NCBI GenBank assembly: GCA_002279935.1
Contig: NCCZ01000003.1
Coordinates: 1-64,000 of the forward strand
Source: Hyphomicrobium sp. 12-62-95
Lineage (GTDB): Bacteria > Pseudomonadota > Alphaproteobacteria > Rhizobiales > Hyphomicrobiaceae
Length of the DNA stretch: 64,000 nt
Direction: 5' to 3'
A model generated the notes under the pieces. The model was not told where the DNA came from. It was given only the letters and a program-made list of their open reading frames with translations, and did not search any database. Each line of letters opens with the position of its first letter. The stretch's first letter is position 1. A program made the translations under genes and the position numbers. Positions 1-11,434 of this stretch are shown here, one piece after another.

Positions 1-2
1 AC

Positions 3-77
3 GAAACGGTCATTGAGGATCCGCTCCAGCTCTTCGCCCCTGCCGGCGGCGACCAAGTGGCGGTCGCCCGGCGCTAA
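3..77 (+). CDS. C-terminal end of an unidentified protein (partial)
   Basis: An open frame enters from the left edge and ends with TAA at 75-77, giving 24 residues that end DQVAVARR. It contains no internal stop and its composition fits coding DNA of this genome. Too little is present to assign a family. It could be an accidental open frame, so confidence is low. Confidence 0.35.
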   Translation, partial: ETVIEDPLQLFAPAGGDQVAVARR

Positions 78-235
78 TTGAAAAATGATCGCGCCTGTTC
101 GGCCGGCTTGGCCCTGTGGATTGCGGTGAAAGATCGGATGAGGGTGGGCATCTACGGATAGGCGCGTCCGTTTAGCGGGACTACCCCAGACAGGAATGGT
201 CGACTACGTACCAGATCACTGTCGCGAGGAATGAC

Positions 236-760
236 ATGCCGCCCCGTAATCCGATTGTGCAGGTCCTACTAGGTGTTGAGCTGTTTCAGGGCTTGCCGCC
301 GTTGATTGTGAGTGAAATCGCTCGCCAAGCCACTCATCTGACCTACCGGTCTGGAGAGATGTTGGTTGGCGCTGGGGACATGATCGAGGGCGCCATCCTT
401 ATACAAGAGGGTCAGGTTATTTCCGTCAGTTCGTCGGGGACCATTCCGGGAGACCTACTGCCGCCAGGCTCGCTCATCAACGAGATGGGCATGCTGGTCG
501 AGATCGACAGCGATGCCACTGTTTTCGCGCGAACTGATGTGACGGCGGTAGGCTTGTCACGCCAAGTTATTTTAGCCCTCGTGGAGGCTGAGCCAAAACT
601 CGCCGAGCACTTCAATCAGAAGATCTCAGCAAGGGTTGCTCGAATTTCTTCGGAGTTGCGCCATATTGATGAGATGTTGGCGCATCTGGCCGAGGAGCAA
701 TTTCCCATGAGAGGTGAGGGAAGCCTCGTTGAGCCCAACGAGCCGCGCTTCTTGCACTGA
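236..760 (+). CDS. Cyclic-nucleotide-binding-fold protein without DNA-binding domain
   Basis: This 174-residue protein has a CRP/FNR-type cyclic-nucleotide-binding fold. Residues about 15-35 resemble the start of the fold (LFQGLPP), a beta-roll follows, and a degenerate phosphate-binding cassette lies near residues 80-105 (NEMGML...SDATV). In cAMP binders the cassette usually reads RSATV. Here Ser replaces the phosphate-contacting Arg, so binding of cAMP is doubtful. The C-terminal part is one long helix followed by a charged tail, with no helix-turn-helix, so it is not a complete Crp-type regulator. The ATG at 236 has GAGGA a few bases upstream. Stand-alone proteins of this kind often regulate a partner by contact. 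No partner is evident, since the next gene is a broken RTX gene on the other strand. Confidence 0.75.
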   Translation: MPPRNPIVQVLLGVELFQGLPPLIVSEIARQATHLTYRSGEMLVGAGDMIEGAILIQEGQVISVSSSGTIPGDLLPPGSLINEMGMLVEIDSDATVFARTDVTAVGLSRQVILALVEAEPKLAEHFNQKISARVARISSELRHIDEMLAHLAEEQFPMRGEGSLVEPNEPRFLH

Positions 761-1218
761 AGGACATGCGCCTCGCCGGGCCATGCTGCTTACTAAGCAA
801 TGGTGCAATCGGCTGGGTTGAAGTCCAGATATCAACCGGGAAACATCACAAGTTCGAAACTTTCGCATGCCTAGCAAGGCAATCCTTCCAATACACCCCT
901 AACCAAATCAATGCCTTACAAGGCAGAGACGGTTGGATCCCAGTTCCCTTCCCTCCGCCAAATCCAAAAATTTTGAAGAGTTACAATAAGCTGCGAGGAC
1001 GCAGGAGGAATTAAAGCCCTTCCGCGTCGCCTACGAGCTCGGCACCGATGACAAGAACGAGCCGGCGTTCAGCGCGGCAGCAGAACAGCCGCAGATGACC
1101 CCTAACGGACCAAGATACATCATCCGCTTCTCGAACGTTATCTGGCGTGATGGCGTGGCGCCGAATCTGCGGAATAGATCATCCGCCTATCGACCAGCAC
1201 CACGGATCAACGGACGTT
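761..1218 (+). other. Gap; possible gene remnant near 990-1250
   Basis: No convincing intact gene lies in this stretch. An open frame of about 85 codons without an ATG/GTG/TTG start runs from 990 to a TGA near 1250 and has protein-like composition in its first 55 codons (for example PFRVAYELGTDDKNEP). It overlaps the 3' end of the RTX gene on the other strand. It may be the remnant of a gene truncated by rearrangement, or chance. A predicted 82-codon ORF at 766-1014 has no family signature and was not called. Confidence 0.25.
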
Positions 1219-4200
1219 CTACGAAAACAGCACGAAATCCGCGACGGTGATGACATTTGCACCCGTGCCGTTCACGTTGGTCAGGGTAATCGTGTCGGTA
1301 CCATCAATCGTTACAACTGTGTTGCTGCCCACGACACCGACGAGGACGCGTGTATCAAAGCTTCCCTGGTCGATACCGAGAAGTGAAATATCGAGCAGAT
1401 CTTGACCGCCAGAGGGGTTCGCATCGAACGTCAAGATCGTATCGCTTCCGAAGCCGGCATCAAAGATGAGGATATCGTTGCCGCCTCCACCATTCAGCGT
1501 GTCGTTCCCGCCGCCACCGGTCAACACGTCATTTCCGGTACCGCCGTTCAAAACGTTGGCGCCAGAATTCCCAGTGATGATGTCCGCTCCGCTTCCGCCT
1601 GTGACGTTCGCGATGTTGGCAATCGATGCAAAGCCGGACGCCGTTCCCGCAGTAAGGTCAACCGTCAAGCCGACGCTCGCAGGCGCGGAGTAGATCAGCG
1701 TATTCGTGCCCGCCCCCAGATCTGCCGTCAAAGTCTCGACACTGGTCACGGACGGACCCGATATGACTGATGCGGTCGTCCCATCGAATGCGACCTTGAG
1801 AAGATCGTTACGCACAAAGCCACTAGCGTCGCCCTTAATGGCAAGCGTATCGGATCCATCACCGCCATTGATCGAATCGGCGCCATTGCCGATGGCATAA
1901 TTGAATATGTCGTCGCCATCGTTGCCGAAGAGAAGATCGACGCCCGCCCCGCCCGTGATCGTATCGTTGCCAAGCCCGCCATCAATCAGGTTGGCAGTGC
2001 TCGTTCCGATGATGATGTCGTCTCCATCGCCGCCGATCACGTTCTCGATCGTTTGCAATTGGTCTTCCATCACCGGTGAACCAGCAATCACCCGCTGCGC
2101 CGTGCCCGTCGTCAGATTGATCACCAATCCATCGGCTTCTCCCGCATAGGAGACCGTATCCGTTCCAGCCCCACCGATGAGCGTGTCGGAACCGAATCCG
2201 CCGGCCAGCGTGTCATTACCAATTCCACCGTTGAGAATATTGGCTCCGTCGTTGCCGGTCAGAAGGTCCCCACCGCCGCCGCCCGTGACATTGGTGATAT
2301 TGCCGATGCCGAAGAATCCCGATGCCGTCCCAGTGGCCAAATTGACGGTGAGTGCTTCATTCGTCGGCGTGGTGTAGGTCAGCGAATTAATCCCACCGCC
2401 AAGGTTCGCGACCACCTCTTCCACCGAGACAAGCGTGCCGAGCGCAACGCCCGTCAATACCCCGCCCTCGTACGACGCGCGCAGCAAATCGTTACGCACC
2501 ACACCGGCGAAGTCGCCCGCGATCAACAAGGCATCGGTGTCGTCGCCGCCGTCGATCAGATCTGCGCCTTCGCCGACGGTATGGATGAACGTATCAAAGC
2601 CCGCCCCACCGTTGAGCGTGTCGTTGCCCGTTCCACCAATGATCATGTCGTCACCGCCAAGGCCCGAGATCACGTCGTTCCCGCCACGCCCCTCTATGAC
2701 GTCCTCGAACTCCGATGCGAACGGCTGCCCCGCGACAGTCGCCGTCCCGTTGATGACATCAGCAAGGCTGGTTCCGATGATCGTCGCGCCAGCACCGGCC
2801 ACCGCAATCTCGAACGTGTCGCTCGCAAGACCGCCGTTGCCGTCGTCCGCCGTCACCTTCACGGAAATCGTCCCGGCATCCGCCACCAGAGGCGTGCCTG
2901 AGAACGTCAGCGTATTGGCGTCGAACGTCAGCCATGCCGGCAAAGGCGAGTCATCATCAAGCGTCGCGGTATAGGTCAGCACATCGCCCAGATCGACATC
3001 GGCAAACGTATCCGGCGCAACCTCGAACAGGAAGGCCGCGCCCGCGAGTGCGGCCTGATCCGCAATCGCGTTCTCCACAGTGGGCGCGTCGTTGGCGCCG
3101 ACGATGTCGTAGGTGAATGTGGCGTAGACCGTGTTTTCACCGTCGGAGACCGCATGCGTGTATTCAAGCACACCCGTGCTGCTCGCACCCAGCGACTGAT
3201 AGGCGGCCGCCGTCGTGTCGATCGTGCCAACGCCCGTCACAGGGTCGTACGAGATACCCGCTTCGGCGAGGCTGATCGCATTGCCATCAAGCACCGCGCT
3301 GAAGGCGGTGATCGAGCTGAGCGTCAAGACGCTGTCCACGTCGGTCGCCAGCGCCGCCAGCGGAATTCCGTTGGGTCCCCCGCCATCCACCACGATCGTG
3401 TTAACGGTATCCTCAACGAGCGCCCCGGAATAACCGCCGAAGACGTCCGGCGCATCGTTCACGGGGGTAACATCGATCGTCAGCGTGTTGGGCGCGGCCG
3501 AGAACACCTCGCCGTCGCTCACGGAGAACGTGAAGCTGGCGTAATCGTCACCGTTGGCATTGAGCGGCGGCGCGTAGGTGAGGAGCGGGATATCCGCCGC
3601 GTCGATGTCCTGACCGGCCGTCACGGCGACGCCATCGAGCAGCAGCGCGCCCTCGGCCGGCAGTGTGTCGATGCGCACCGTAACGAAGGTGTCGCCCACA
3701 TCGCCATCGGCAAAGCCGAAGTCCGCGGCCGAGAACGCGTAGGTCTCGTCTTCGTTCGTCGTCACGGTTCCGTCGGCACCGGTCGGCGCAACGTTAAACA
3801 GGTCCGCCACCGCAAACGTGCCGTTCGCGAATGTGACGAACTCAACGGTCGTCACGCTATCGACGCCGTCGCGGCCGCCGACCGTATCGGTCAACGTGAA
3901 GGCCGATGTCGTGCCGGACACCGAATAGTCAGCCCGATTGCCGGTAAAAATGGCGGTATCGTCCCCATTTCCGCCGTCGAGTTCGTCATCGCCCGCGCCA
4001 CCGGTGAGAGTGTCCGTTCCATCACCGCCGAAGAGTTTGTCGGCTCCCGCCTTGCCGTCGAGCACATCGTTGTCGGCGAAGCCATAAAGTTCGTCGTTCC
4101 CAGCTCCACCTTCGAGGGTGTCGATGTTAGGTCCGCCGAGCACGAGCTGTCCGCCCGCAGGGGGCCACGCGGGCGTAAAGTTCTCAGCGGTGAAGCTTGT

Positions 4201-5203
4201 GGCGGTAGTGTTCTGGAGCACGAGCACGGTGCCGAAGTTTTCGCCGCCCGTCGTGCCGTTCTGATCCACCTGCAGAAGCGTGTTCGTCCCGTCCTGCACC
4301 AGACGCAGGAACCCAGAGCCGAACGGATGTTGATCTTGTCGCCGCCCGCGCCCGTCGCAAAGTCCGTGATGATGCCCTGCGTGCCAATGTAGGTGTCTGC
4401 AGCATAGGCAGCTGAGCTGTCGAGCTCGATCGTATCGGCACCAGACCCCAGCGTCACAGTACCTGGGCCACCGGAGTCGTAGCCGTAGCGGTAGATGTAA
4501 ACCCGATCGTCCCCCTCGCCAGCGTCTGCAGTTTCGATTTGGCCGACTGCAGCAAGGTAATCGTTCCCCGCGCCCCCGATCAACGTCTCGGCAGGACCAC
4601 CGTAGGAACCAGCGTAGAGCTGGTCATTGCCCTCCCCACCATCCATCGTGCCGCCGCCGCCCTCGCTGAAGAGCCTGTCGTCACCCCCCTCTCCGTACAG
4701 CGTGTCCGCGCCAGAGCCGCCGTATATAGTATCTCCGTCTGCGCCCCCATAGATTGTGTCGTTGCCGAACCCGCCGCGCAGGTTATCGAAGCCCTCACGG
4801 CCGTAGATCGTGTCGCTCCCCGCATCTCCGTCAACGACATCATCCCCCGCCAGCGCGTCGATGATGTCGTCCCCGATCGTGCCGTTGATTGCCGTCGCAT
4901 TCCGGTCGCTGAGCGGCGTGCCGACTGGATCGTGACCGGTTCGCTATAAACATTCCCTGTGCTGTCCTCGACAGACACCGTCACTACGCGGCTCTGCAGC
5001 GTCTCGAAATCCAGGAGGCTCCCATCGAGCACGCGGATCTCGTTCCCGACGATTCCGAACGCCCCCGTGGGGTCATCGATTGAAAACGTAAACGTCTCAC
5101 CCGCATCGGCATCCACCGCCGCCAGGGTGGCCACCAATGCGCCCGCCGGCGCCTGTTCGCGAATGATGCCGCCGGTAACGAGAATGTCGGTGGGAGCAGC
5201 CAT
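1219..5203 (-). pseudogene. Large RTX/cadherin-like surface or secreted protein, frame broken twice
   Basis: The three reading-frame pieces together encode about 1,320 residues of a calcium-binding RTX protein of the type secreted by type I systems. The start is best placed at 5203 (MAAPTDIL), with GAGG about 8 bases upstream. An N-terminal cadherin-like segment (VDADAGETFTFS) is followed by RTX nonapeptides (GGxGxDxL pattern), cadherin/VCBS-like domains, a CADG-like domain ([19 protein letters not shown]), and two similar blocks of about 230 residues, each with RTX repeats. The C-terminus (DFVLFS) resembles type I secretion signals. The frame is lost by one base near 4920-4926, where VTIQ should continue into TPLSDRN. 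It is lost again near 4305-4325, between GGDKIN and [13 protein letters not shown], where a linker usual in the family is also missing. The gene is either decayed or miscalled; no T1SS genes lie nearby. Confidence 0.85.
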
Positions 5204-5687
5204 GGCAATGATCCTCATATAAAAATGCTCCCGGCAAAGCTGGGATGAGCCTGATACGCATCGCCGGTGACGCGCGCGTCACGGCGACCACAGTTGAATG
5301 TTGGGGGCAGCTCGCGGCCGCGCTCAAAGGAAATGAAAACCGGCACTCTGCAACCCCCGACACGCAGAACACGCAATCCGATCGGATCAGCGTCGCCACC
5401 CCCGCGGCGAAAAATGAGAACAGTCAAATACTCGAGAACAAAATAATCAGAACTTTTTGCCGCCCGCAATGGCTTCGTTCTCGATCAAGCTGGGCGATCG
5501 CGCAGTGACCCACTAAAAAAATCATCGGACTCGCCGCGGTGCCGAAACGCGCCGAGCCGGCACTATTTCGTCATGACATCGGCGCGTCATAAAATGTCGC
5601 AATTTGAGGAGTGGCGTTTCGCATAATAAAGCCGTTCAAAGACGATCTCAACCGGGCCATGCGCGAATAGCGAGCAGCGCCAAGCGC
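5204..5687. other. Gap between RTX gene and P-type ATPase 3' end
   Basis: No gene is supported here. Short ORFs on both strands lack recognisable composition. The stretch is less GC-rich than its surroundings around 5400-5530, as expected for the promoter region of the RTX gene that starts at 5203 on the minus strand. No clear hairpin terminator was seen behind the ATPase gene. Confidence 0.4.
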
Positions 5688-8402
5688 CTAACCTGAATCT
5701 GCCATCTGCAGCCAGCGGCGCCGAATATCCTTCTCCAATTCCAGGATCGCAAATAGCGCCACGCCGATAAGGAGCACTGGCACGCCCTGCGCCATGTCCA
5801 GCGGCCTTGTCTCGAAGAAGCGCTGCATGAATGGCGCGTAGGTGAACAAGAATTGCAGCATGGCGACGGCCGCGATCGCGATCAGCACGACCGGTGTCCC
5901 GGCGAACCCCCGCAGTGTCAGCGATCGCATCCGCAAAAAGCGAACGCTGAAGAGGTAAAAAACCTCCATCACCACGAGCGTGTTGACCGCCATGGTCCGC
6001 GCCGTCGCGATATCCGCGCCACCGGCAACGGCCCAATGAAAGATCCCGAAAATCCCCGCGAGAAAGAGCGTCGATACAAACACGACACGCCACACCAGGA
6101 ACCGCGTGAAAATCGGCTCGTCCGGCGCGCGCGGCGGCCGCGTCATCGCGTCGGGTTCGGTCGGCTCGAATGCCAACGCCAGCGCCAGACACATCGAGCT
6201 GACCATATTCACCCACAGCACCTGCAAGGGCGTGATCGGCAGCGTCAGCCCCAACAAGATCGCCGCCACGATGCTGAGCGACTCCCCGCCGTTGATCGGC
6301 AACAGAAAAGCAATCGACTTTTTCAGGTTGTCGTAAACCGTCCGCCCCTCGCGCACCGCGCTAGCGATAGAAGCGAAGTTATCGTCAGCCAGCACGATCT
6401 GCGCCGCCTCCTTTGCCGCTTCAGTGCCTTTGATGCCCATCGCGATACCGACGTCAGCCCGCTTCAACGCCGGCGCGTCGTTGACACCGTCGCCGGTCAT
6501 CGCCACCACGGCCCCGCGCGCCTGCAACGCCTGCACCAGCCGCAGTTTGTGCTCGGGGCTGGCGCGGGCGAACACATCGATCAACGCCACCGCAGATGTG
6601 AGATCAGCATCCGTCATCTGCTCGATCTGCGGTCCCGTCAGAGCTGCCGATGTATTCTGAAATCCCAATTGTGCCGCGATCGCGCGCGCCGTGACGGCAT
6701 GATCGCCGGTTATCATTTTGACGCGAATGCCCGCGGCCCGGCACTGCGCGACCGCCGCAATGGCCTCCTCCCGTGGCGGATCGACGATGCCGAAAAGTCC
6801 GCGCAGGGTGAGCCCATCGACAAGATCGTCGGCGGTGAGGTCTTGATGGTCTGTCGCAGTGCGCCGCATCGCGACGGCCAACAGACGCTGCCCGTCCCCC
6901 GCCATGCGGTCGATCTGCTCAAGCCACCATTCCCGATCAATAGGACGGTCTCCGTCGACGAAGCGCGCGAGCGAACACATCGCCAGCAGTCGCTCCGGCG
7001 CGCCTTTGACGGCAATGAAGGCCTGGCGGTCATGGTCGTGGTGCAGCGTCGCCATGTAGCGATGCTCGGACTCGAAGGGAATGATGTCCCGCCGCGGATT
7101 GGCCCTGCGGAGATCATCAAGGTCGAGGCCTGCCTTTGCCGCCACTGTGAGCAACGCGCCTTCCATCGGATCGCCATCGACAACCCAACGGCCATCTGCT
7201 TGCCGCAACCCCGCGTCGTTGCATAGCGCCGCGATGCGAACCGTATCCATGAGGACGGACTGAGTATCTGGGCTTATCTCTGCTCCAGTCAGGCGGAACA
7301 CGCCACGCGGTTCGTAGCCCGCGCCACCGACGTCAAACCGCTGGTCCGCAGTAGCAATAACCGCCACCGTCATCTCGTTGCGCGTCAAAGTCCCGGTTTT
7401 GTCCGAGCAAATGACCGACACCGCGCCCAAAGTCTCCACGGCTGGTAGCCGCCGGATAAGCGCGCGCCGCGCAGCCATGCGCTGCACACCGATAGCCATG
7501 GCGATGGTCAAGACGGCGGGAAGCGCTTCTGGAATGGCTGCCACGGCCAACGTAATCACCGCAAGAAAGAGGTCAGCCGCCGGTTGCTCCCGCACCAGCA
7601 GACCAAAAGCAAAGATCAGCCCAGCAATGGCCAGAATGCCGAAGGTCAATCGCCGCGAGAAGTGCCGCATATCCCGAAGCAACGGCGTCTCGATGGGCTC
7701 GACCTGGGCCAGCAGACTGCTGATACGGCCAATCTCGGTGTCGCCAGCTGTCGCAACGACAACACCGCCCGCTTGCCCGCGTGTGACGAGCGTGCCCGAG
7801 TACGCCATCGAGCCGCGGTCTCCCAGCGGCGCATCGGCGTCCACGGCCTCCGACTGCTTCGCCACCGGCACGGACTCGCCGGTCAAAGCGGCTTCCTCGA
7901 TTTGCAGATTGCGCACACGCACGAGACGCATGTCCGCCGGCACGCGATCACCCGATTCCACGAGCACGAGATCACCTCGAACGAGCGTCTCTGCCGGTAC
8001 GGTGAGCCGAACTCCGTCGCGCAAAACTGTCGCTTGCGGCGACACCATCTGTTGGATGGCGCGGATCGCCTCCTCTGCCTTACCTTCCTGGATGAACCCC
8101 ATGAGAGCGTTCACAACCACCACGGCCAGAATGACCCCGGCATCGGTGATGTGCCCGATGGACACCATGATCACGGCAGCGCCCAACAAAACCTGCAGCA
8201 GAAAATTCTCAAACTGTGAAAAGAAGCGGCGCAACGCGGAACGCGGAACCGGCGGCGGCAATCGGTTCGGTCCATCGCGCTCCAAACGGCGCGCCGCCTC
8301 CGCGCCGCTGAGCCCCTCACCGTCGGCCCCCAGTGACCCCATCACGCCCGGCACATCTATCGCGTGCCAAGCGGTCCCTGCCGCTTGGGCTGTACCGTCC
8401 AT
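5688..8402 (-). CDS. P2-type cation-transporting ATPase
   Basis: This 904-residue protein is an inner-membrane P-type ATPase of the P2 (Ca2+/Na+-type) subfamily. It has the N-terminal cation-ATPase segment, the actuator motif TGES, the M4 motif PEALP, the phosphorylation motif DKTGTLT, and the hinge motif GDGVNDAP. Four to six C-terminal membrane segments follow. The substrate could be Ca2+, Na+ or Mg2+; motifs seen by eye do not separate these, although PEALP is close to the PEGLP of PacL/SERCA-like pumps. The longer frame opens at 8471, but the ATG at 8402 (MDGTAQ) is preceded by a GGGGGG ribosome-binding site and gives normal family length. The gene appears to be monocistronic. Confidence 0.9.
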   Translation of the reverse strand: MDGTAQAAGTAWHAIDVPGVMGSLGADGEGLSGAEAARRLERDGPNRLPPPVPRSALRRFFSQFENFLLQVLLGAAVIMVSIGHITDAGVILAVVVVNALMGFIQEGKAEEAIRAIQQMVSPQATVLRDGVRLTVPAETLVRGDLVLVESGDRVPADMRLVRVRNLQIEEAALTGESVPVAKQSEAVDADAPLGDRGSMAYSGTLVTRGQAGGVVVATAGDTEIGRISSLLAQVEPIETPLLRDMRHFSRRLTFGILAIAGLIFAFGLLVREQPAADLFLAVITLAVAAIPEALPAVLTIAMAIGVQRMAARRALIRRLPAVETLGAVSVICSDKTGTLTRNEMTVAVIATADQRFDVGGAGYEPRGVFRLTGAEISPDTQSVLMDTVRIAALCNDAGLRQADGRWVVDGDPMEGALLTVAAKAGLDLDDLRRANPRRDIIPFESEHRYMATLHHDHDRQAFIAVKGAPERLLAMCSLARFVDGDRPIDREWWLEQIDRMAGDGQRLLAVAMRRTATDHQDLTADDLVDGLTLRGLFGIVDPPREEAIAAVAQCRAAGIRVKMITGDHAVTARAIAAQLGFQNTSAALTGPQIEQMTDADLTSAVALIDVFARASPEHKLRLVQALQARGAVVAMTGDGVNDAPALKRADVGIAMGIKGTEAAKEAAQIVLADDNFASIASAVREGRTVYDNLKKSIAFLLPINGGESLSIVAAILLGLTLPITPLQVLWVNMVSSMCLALALAFEPTEPDAMTRPPRAPDEPIFTRFLVWRVVFVSTLFLAGIFGIFHWAVAGGADIATARTMAVNTLVVMEVFYLFSVRFLRMRSLTLRGFAGTPVVLIAIAAVAMLQFLFTYAPFMQRFFETRPLDMAQGVPVLLIGVALFAILELEKDIRRRWLQMADSG

Positions 8403-8739
8403 CGTGTTCCCCCCACCGTCCGGCATAAGGTTTCTTCCTGGCCTCAATTCCACCGAAACCCTACCAGTCAACCCCGGACACCAGATTTGGGCTTGATCAA
8501 AGCACGGTGTCGTACGGATCAGGCGTCGGAGCGCACACGCGGCGAATGCAACTGAATCCCAGTTGCCACGTTAGAACAACTGCGTGCTGAAGAACGGCTG
8601 AAAACAACCCGCAGCCATCGCTGAAGCTTGCATCCCGCCCAACAATCTCCAACATAGTGTGAGAGTTGCGCTAAACCCCGTGTCACGCATCTGACATGAT
8701 GTGGCCAGCCGCGCCTGCACGTGTCCTCCGGAGGAATCA
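8403..8739. promoter_or_regulatory. Divergent intergenic region, ATPase / iorA
   Basis: This 337-base region separates the divergent ATPase and iorA-like genes and must carry both promoters. It contains a TTGATCAA palindrome at about 8493-8500. That palindrome lacks the four-base spacer of an FNR/FixK site, so I do not call it one. GGAGGA at 8730-8735 is the ribosome-binding site of iorA. Confidence 0.4.
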
Positions 8740-9198
8740 ATGACCAAACTATCGATCAACGGCCGCGAGGTTGACATTACGGCCGATCCGGACACACCCC
8801 TCCTCTGGGTCGTCCGCGATGAACTGGGCCTGACGGGCGCAAAATTCGGCTGCGGCCAGGCGCTCTGCGGCGCGTGCACGATGTATGCTGATGGCACACC
8901 TATCCGCGCCTGCGTCACGCCCCTCGAAAGCGTCGCCGGCCAGGCAATCACCACACCCGAAGGTCTCGAAGGCCGCATCGCGGAGGCCGTCCGCGCCGCC
9001 TGGGAAAAGCACGATGTCGCCCAATGCGGCTACTGCCAGCCGGGCCAGATCATGGCCGCCGTCGCGCTCCTCAACGGTAAGCCCGCGCCCACCGACACCG
9101 ACATCGATGAAGCCATGACCGGCAACATCTGCCGCTGCGCCACATACGGCCGCATTCGCACCGCCATCAAAACCGCATCCGAAACGCTGAAGGGCTGA
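8740..9198 (+). CDS. iorA: [2Fe-2S] subunit of xanthine-dehydrogenase-family oxidoreductase (IorA-like)
   Basis: This 152-residue subunit carries electrons from the molybdenum site in IorB-type enzymes. It has a plant-ferredoxin-type N-terminal cluster motif (CGQALCGAC) and the second C-terminal cluster motif (CGYCQPGQ ... CRC) typical of the small subunit of isoquinoline 1-oxidoreductase and related aldehyde or purine oxidases. GGAGGA lies 5 bases before the ATG at 8740. The longer frame starting at 8701 has no such site. It is followed after 13 bases by the large subunit gene. The substrate cannot be read from the sequence; isoquinoline is only the name of the type enzyme. Confidence 0.9.
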   Translation: MTKLSINGREVDITADPDTPLLWVVRDELGLTGAKFGCGQALCGACTMYADGTPIRACVTPLESVAGQAITTPEGLEGRIAEAVRAAWEKHDVAQCGYCQPGQIMAAVALLNGKPAPTDTDIDEAMTGNICRCATYGRIRTAIKTASETLKG

Positions 9199-9211
9199 GG
9201 AGAGACGCACC

Positions 9212-11422
9212 ATGTTCAAGGATAACGTCGCCGCCGCAGCACGCGCGCTTGCTCCCGAGGCCCCCGTCTCACTCGATCGCCGCGGCTTTCTGCGGCTCAC
9301 CGCCGGCACGGGCGCCGGTCTCGTCATCGGCGCGTATGTGCCCGCATCCCCTCTCGCCGCTGAAACGGCCGCGAAAGGCTCCGCCGCAGCTGTCTTTAAT
9401 CCGTTTGTGACGATCACACCGGACAACAAGGTCATCGTCCTGTCGAAACATCTCGACAAAGGCCAAGGCACCGCCACTGGCCTCGCAACTCTCGTTGCCG
9501 ATGAACTCGACGCTGACTGGGCGCAGATGGTCGCCGACTTCGCCCCCGCCAATACGGCTATCTACAAAAACACGTTCTTTGGCGTGCAAGGCACTGGCGG
9601 CTCCACCGCCATGGCGAATTCCTTCGAGCAGTATCGCAAAGCCGGCGCCGCCGCCCGCCTGATGCTCGTTGAAGCAGCTAGCAAAACTTGGAAGACAGAC
9701 CCGGCGAAAATCACCGTCGCCAAGGGGATCGTCACGGATGGCACCAACAAAGCCACTTTCGGCGAACTGGCAACCGCGGCGTCAAAACTCTCCGTTCCCG
9801 AAAACCCCAAGCTCAAGGATCCGAAGGACTTCACCTACATTGGCAAATCCTTCCCCCGCCTCGACCAAAAGGCGAAAGTGAACGCTGAGCCCGTGTTCAC
9901 CCAGGACGTACAGCTGCCCGGTATGCGCATCGCCGTCATCGCCCGTCCGCCGCGCTTCGGCGGAAAACCTGGCTCCGTTGATGCCGCTAAGGCCAAGGCC
10001 GTCAAAGGCGTCACAGATGTCGTCACCATTCCCGGTGGCGTCGCGGTCGTCGCCAATTCGACGTGGGCGGCCATCAAAGGCCGCACCGCATTGCAGGTGA
10101 CATGGGATGACTCGGCCGCCGACAAGCGCGGCACCAACGAACTCATCGCCGAATACAAGGCGCTCGCTGCCAAGCCCGGCCTCCCCGTCCGCAAGGATGG
10201 CGAATCGGAAAAGGCCATCGCCGGCGCGAAAACGGTCATCGATGCCGAATTCATCTTCCCCTTCCTCGCCCACGCGCCGATGGAACCGCTGAACGCAGTC
10301 CTCGAATTCAAGGATGGCAAGGCGACGCTCACCCACGGCTGCCAGATGCAGACCATCGATCAGTCGGTCACCGCCGCCATCCTCGGCATCAAACCGGAAG
10401 ACGTCTCGGTCAAAACAATCTGGGCCGGTGGATCGTTTGGCCGCCGCGCGGTCTATAACGCCGACTACGTCGCCGAAGTGGCCCATATCGTCAAAGCGCT
10501 CGGCACCGACAAGCCCATTAAGCTGATCTGGACACGCGAGGACGATATCAAGGGCGGCTACTACCGCCCGATGTACGTCCACAAAGTGAAAATCGGGCTC
10601 ACCGAAGCCGGCGAAATCGCGGGTTGGCATCACCGCATCGTCGGGCAGTCCATCATGGACGGTACGGCATTTGCAGAAGGGCTCATAAAAAACGGCGTCG
10701 ACGGCACCTCCGTCGAAGGCGTCAACGACACGCCCTATGCAATCCCCAACTTCGAAGTCGAAGTACACAACACCAAGGTTGGCGCCCCACCCCTTTGGTG
10801 GCGCTCGGTGGGCCACACGCATACCGCCTATGTGATGGAAACACTCATCGACGAAATCGCCGTACGCACCGGAAAGGACCCCGTCGCCTTCCGCCTCGCC
10901 ATGCTCGAGAAGCATCCTCGCCACGCAGCCGTCTTGAAGCTCGCGGCAGAAAAAGCTGGCTGGGGCTCACCCCTGCCAGATGGCGTCGCGCGCGGCGTCG
11001 CCGTCCATGAGAGCTTCAAGAGTTTCGTGGCAGAAGTCGCCGAAGTCCGCATCGTTGATGGACAGGCCCGCGTCGACCGCGTGGTCTGCGCCGTCGATTG
11101 CGGCCTCGCGATCAACCCCGATAACATTGTCGCCCAGATCGAAGGCGGTATCGGCTACGGCCTCGGCGCCATTCTACACTCCCACGTGACGCTCAACGAC
11201 GGCGCCGTCGATCAGGCGAACTTCGGTGATTACGAAGTGCTGCGGTTCCACGAAATGCCAAAGGTCGAGGTCCACATTGTTCCCTCCGCAGCACCGCCCA
11301 CCGGCATCGGCGAACCCGGCACGCCACCCATTGGCCCCGCCGTCGCCAACGCCGTCGCAGCCCTCACCGGCCAACGCATCCGCGAACTCCCCATGGCCAA
11401 TCACAAACTCGTCGCGTCCTAA
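9212..11422 (+). CDS. iorB: Molybdopterin-binding large subunit (IorB-like)
   Basis: This 736-residue protein is the molybdopterin-binding subunit of a xanthine-dehydrogenase-family enzyme of the IorAB type. Residues about 22-55 form a twin-arginine signal ([15 protein letters not shown]) ending in an AETA-like cleavage region, so the complex is expected in the periplasm. The IorA partner lacks a signal and would be carried along. The GSFGRRA segment near residue 410 and the GEPGTPP segment near the C-terminus are characteristic cofactor-contact regions. The family usually needs the cytosine dinucleotide form of the cofactor. A MocA-like gene lies 850 bases downstream on the other strand, which fits. 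Confidence 0.9.
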   Translation: MFKDNVAAAARALAPEAPVSLDRRGFLRLTAGTGAGLVIGAYVPASPLAAETAAKGSAAAVFNPFVTITPDNKVIVLSKHLDKGQGTATGLATLVADELDADWAQMVADFAPANTAIYKNTFFGVQGTGGSTAMANSFEQYRKAGAAARLMLVEAASKTWKTDPAKITVAKGIVTDGTNKATFGELATAASKLSVPENPKLKDPKDFTYIGKSFPRLDQKAKVNAEPVFTQDVQLPGMRIAVIARPPRFGGKPGSVDAAKAKAVKGVTDVVTIPGGVAVVANSTWAAIKGRTALQVTWDDSAADKRGTNELIAEYKALAAKPGLPVRKDGESEKAIAGAKTVIDAEFIFPFLAHAPMEPLNAVLEFKDGKATLTHGCQMQTIDQSVTAAILGIKPEDVSVKTIWAGGSFGRRAVYNADYVAEVAHIVKALGTDKPIKLIWTREDDIKGGYYRPMYVHKVKIGLTEAGEIAGWHHRIVGQSIMDGTAFAEGLIKNGVDGTSVEGVNDTPYAIPNFEVEVHNTKVGAPPLWWRSVGHTHTAYVMETLIDEIAVRTGKDPVAFRLAMLEKHPRHAAVLKLAAEKAGWGSPLPDGVARGVAVHESFKSFVAEVAEVRIVDGQARVDRVVCAVDCGLAINPDNIVAQIEGGIGYGLGAILHSHVTLNDGAVDQANFGDYEVLRFHEMPKVEVHIVPSAAPPTGIGEPGTPPIGPAVANAVAALTGQRIRELPMANHKLVAS

Positions 11423-11434
11423 CTCCCCACCGCT

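Noticed and set aside
766..1014. An 82-codon ORF behind the cyclic-nucleotide-fold gene
   Set aside because: Its composition is not protein-like and it lacks a ribosome-binding site.
1400..4100. Tandem nucleotide repeats suggesting a CRISPR array
   Set aside because: The periodicity comes from RTX nonapeptide codons in the minus-strand gene; repeats are imperfect and have no spacers.
8485..8505. An FNR/FixK box upstream of the P-type ATPase
   Set aside because: The palindrome TTGATCAA lacks the four-base spacer between TTGAT and ATCAA.
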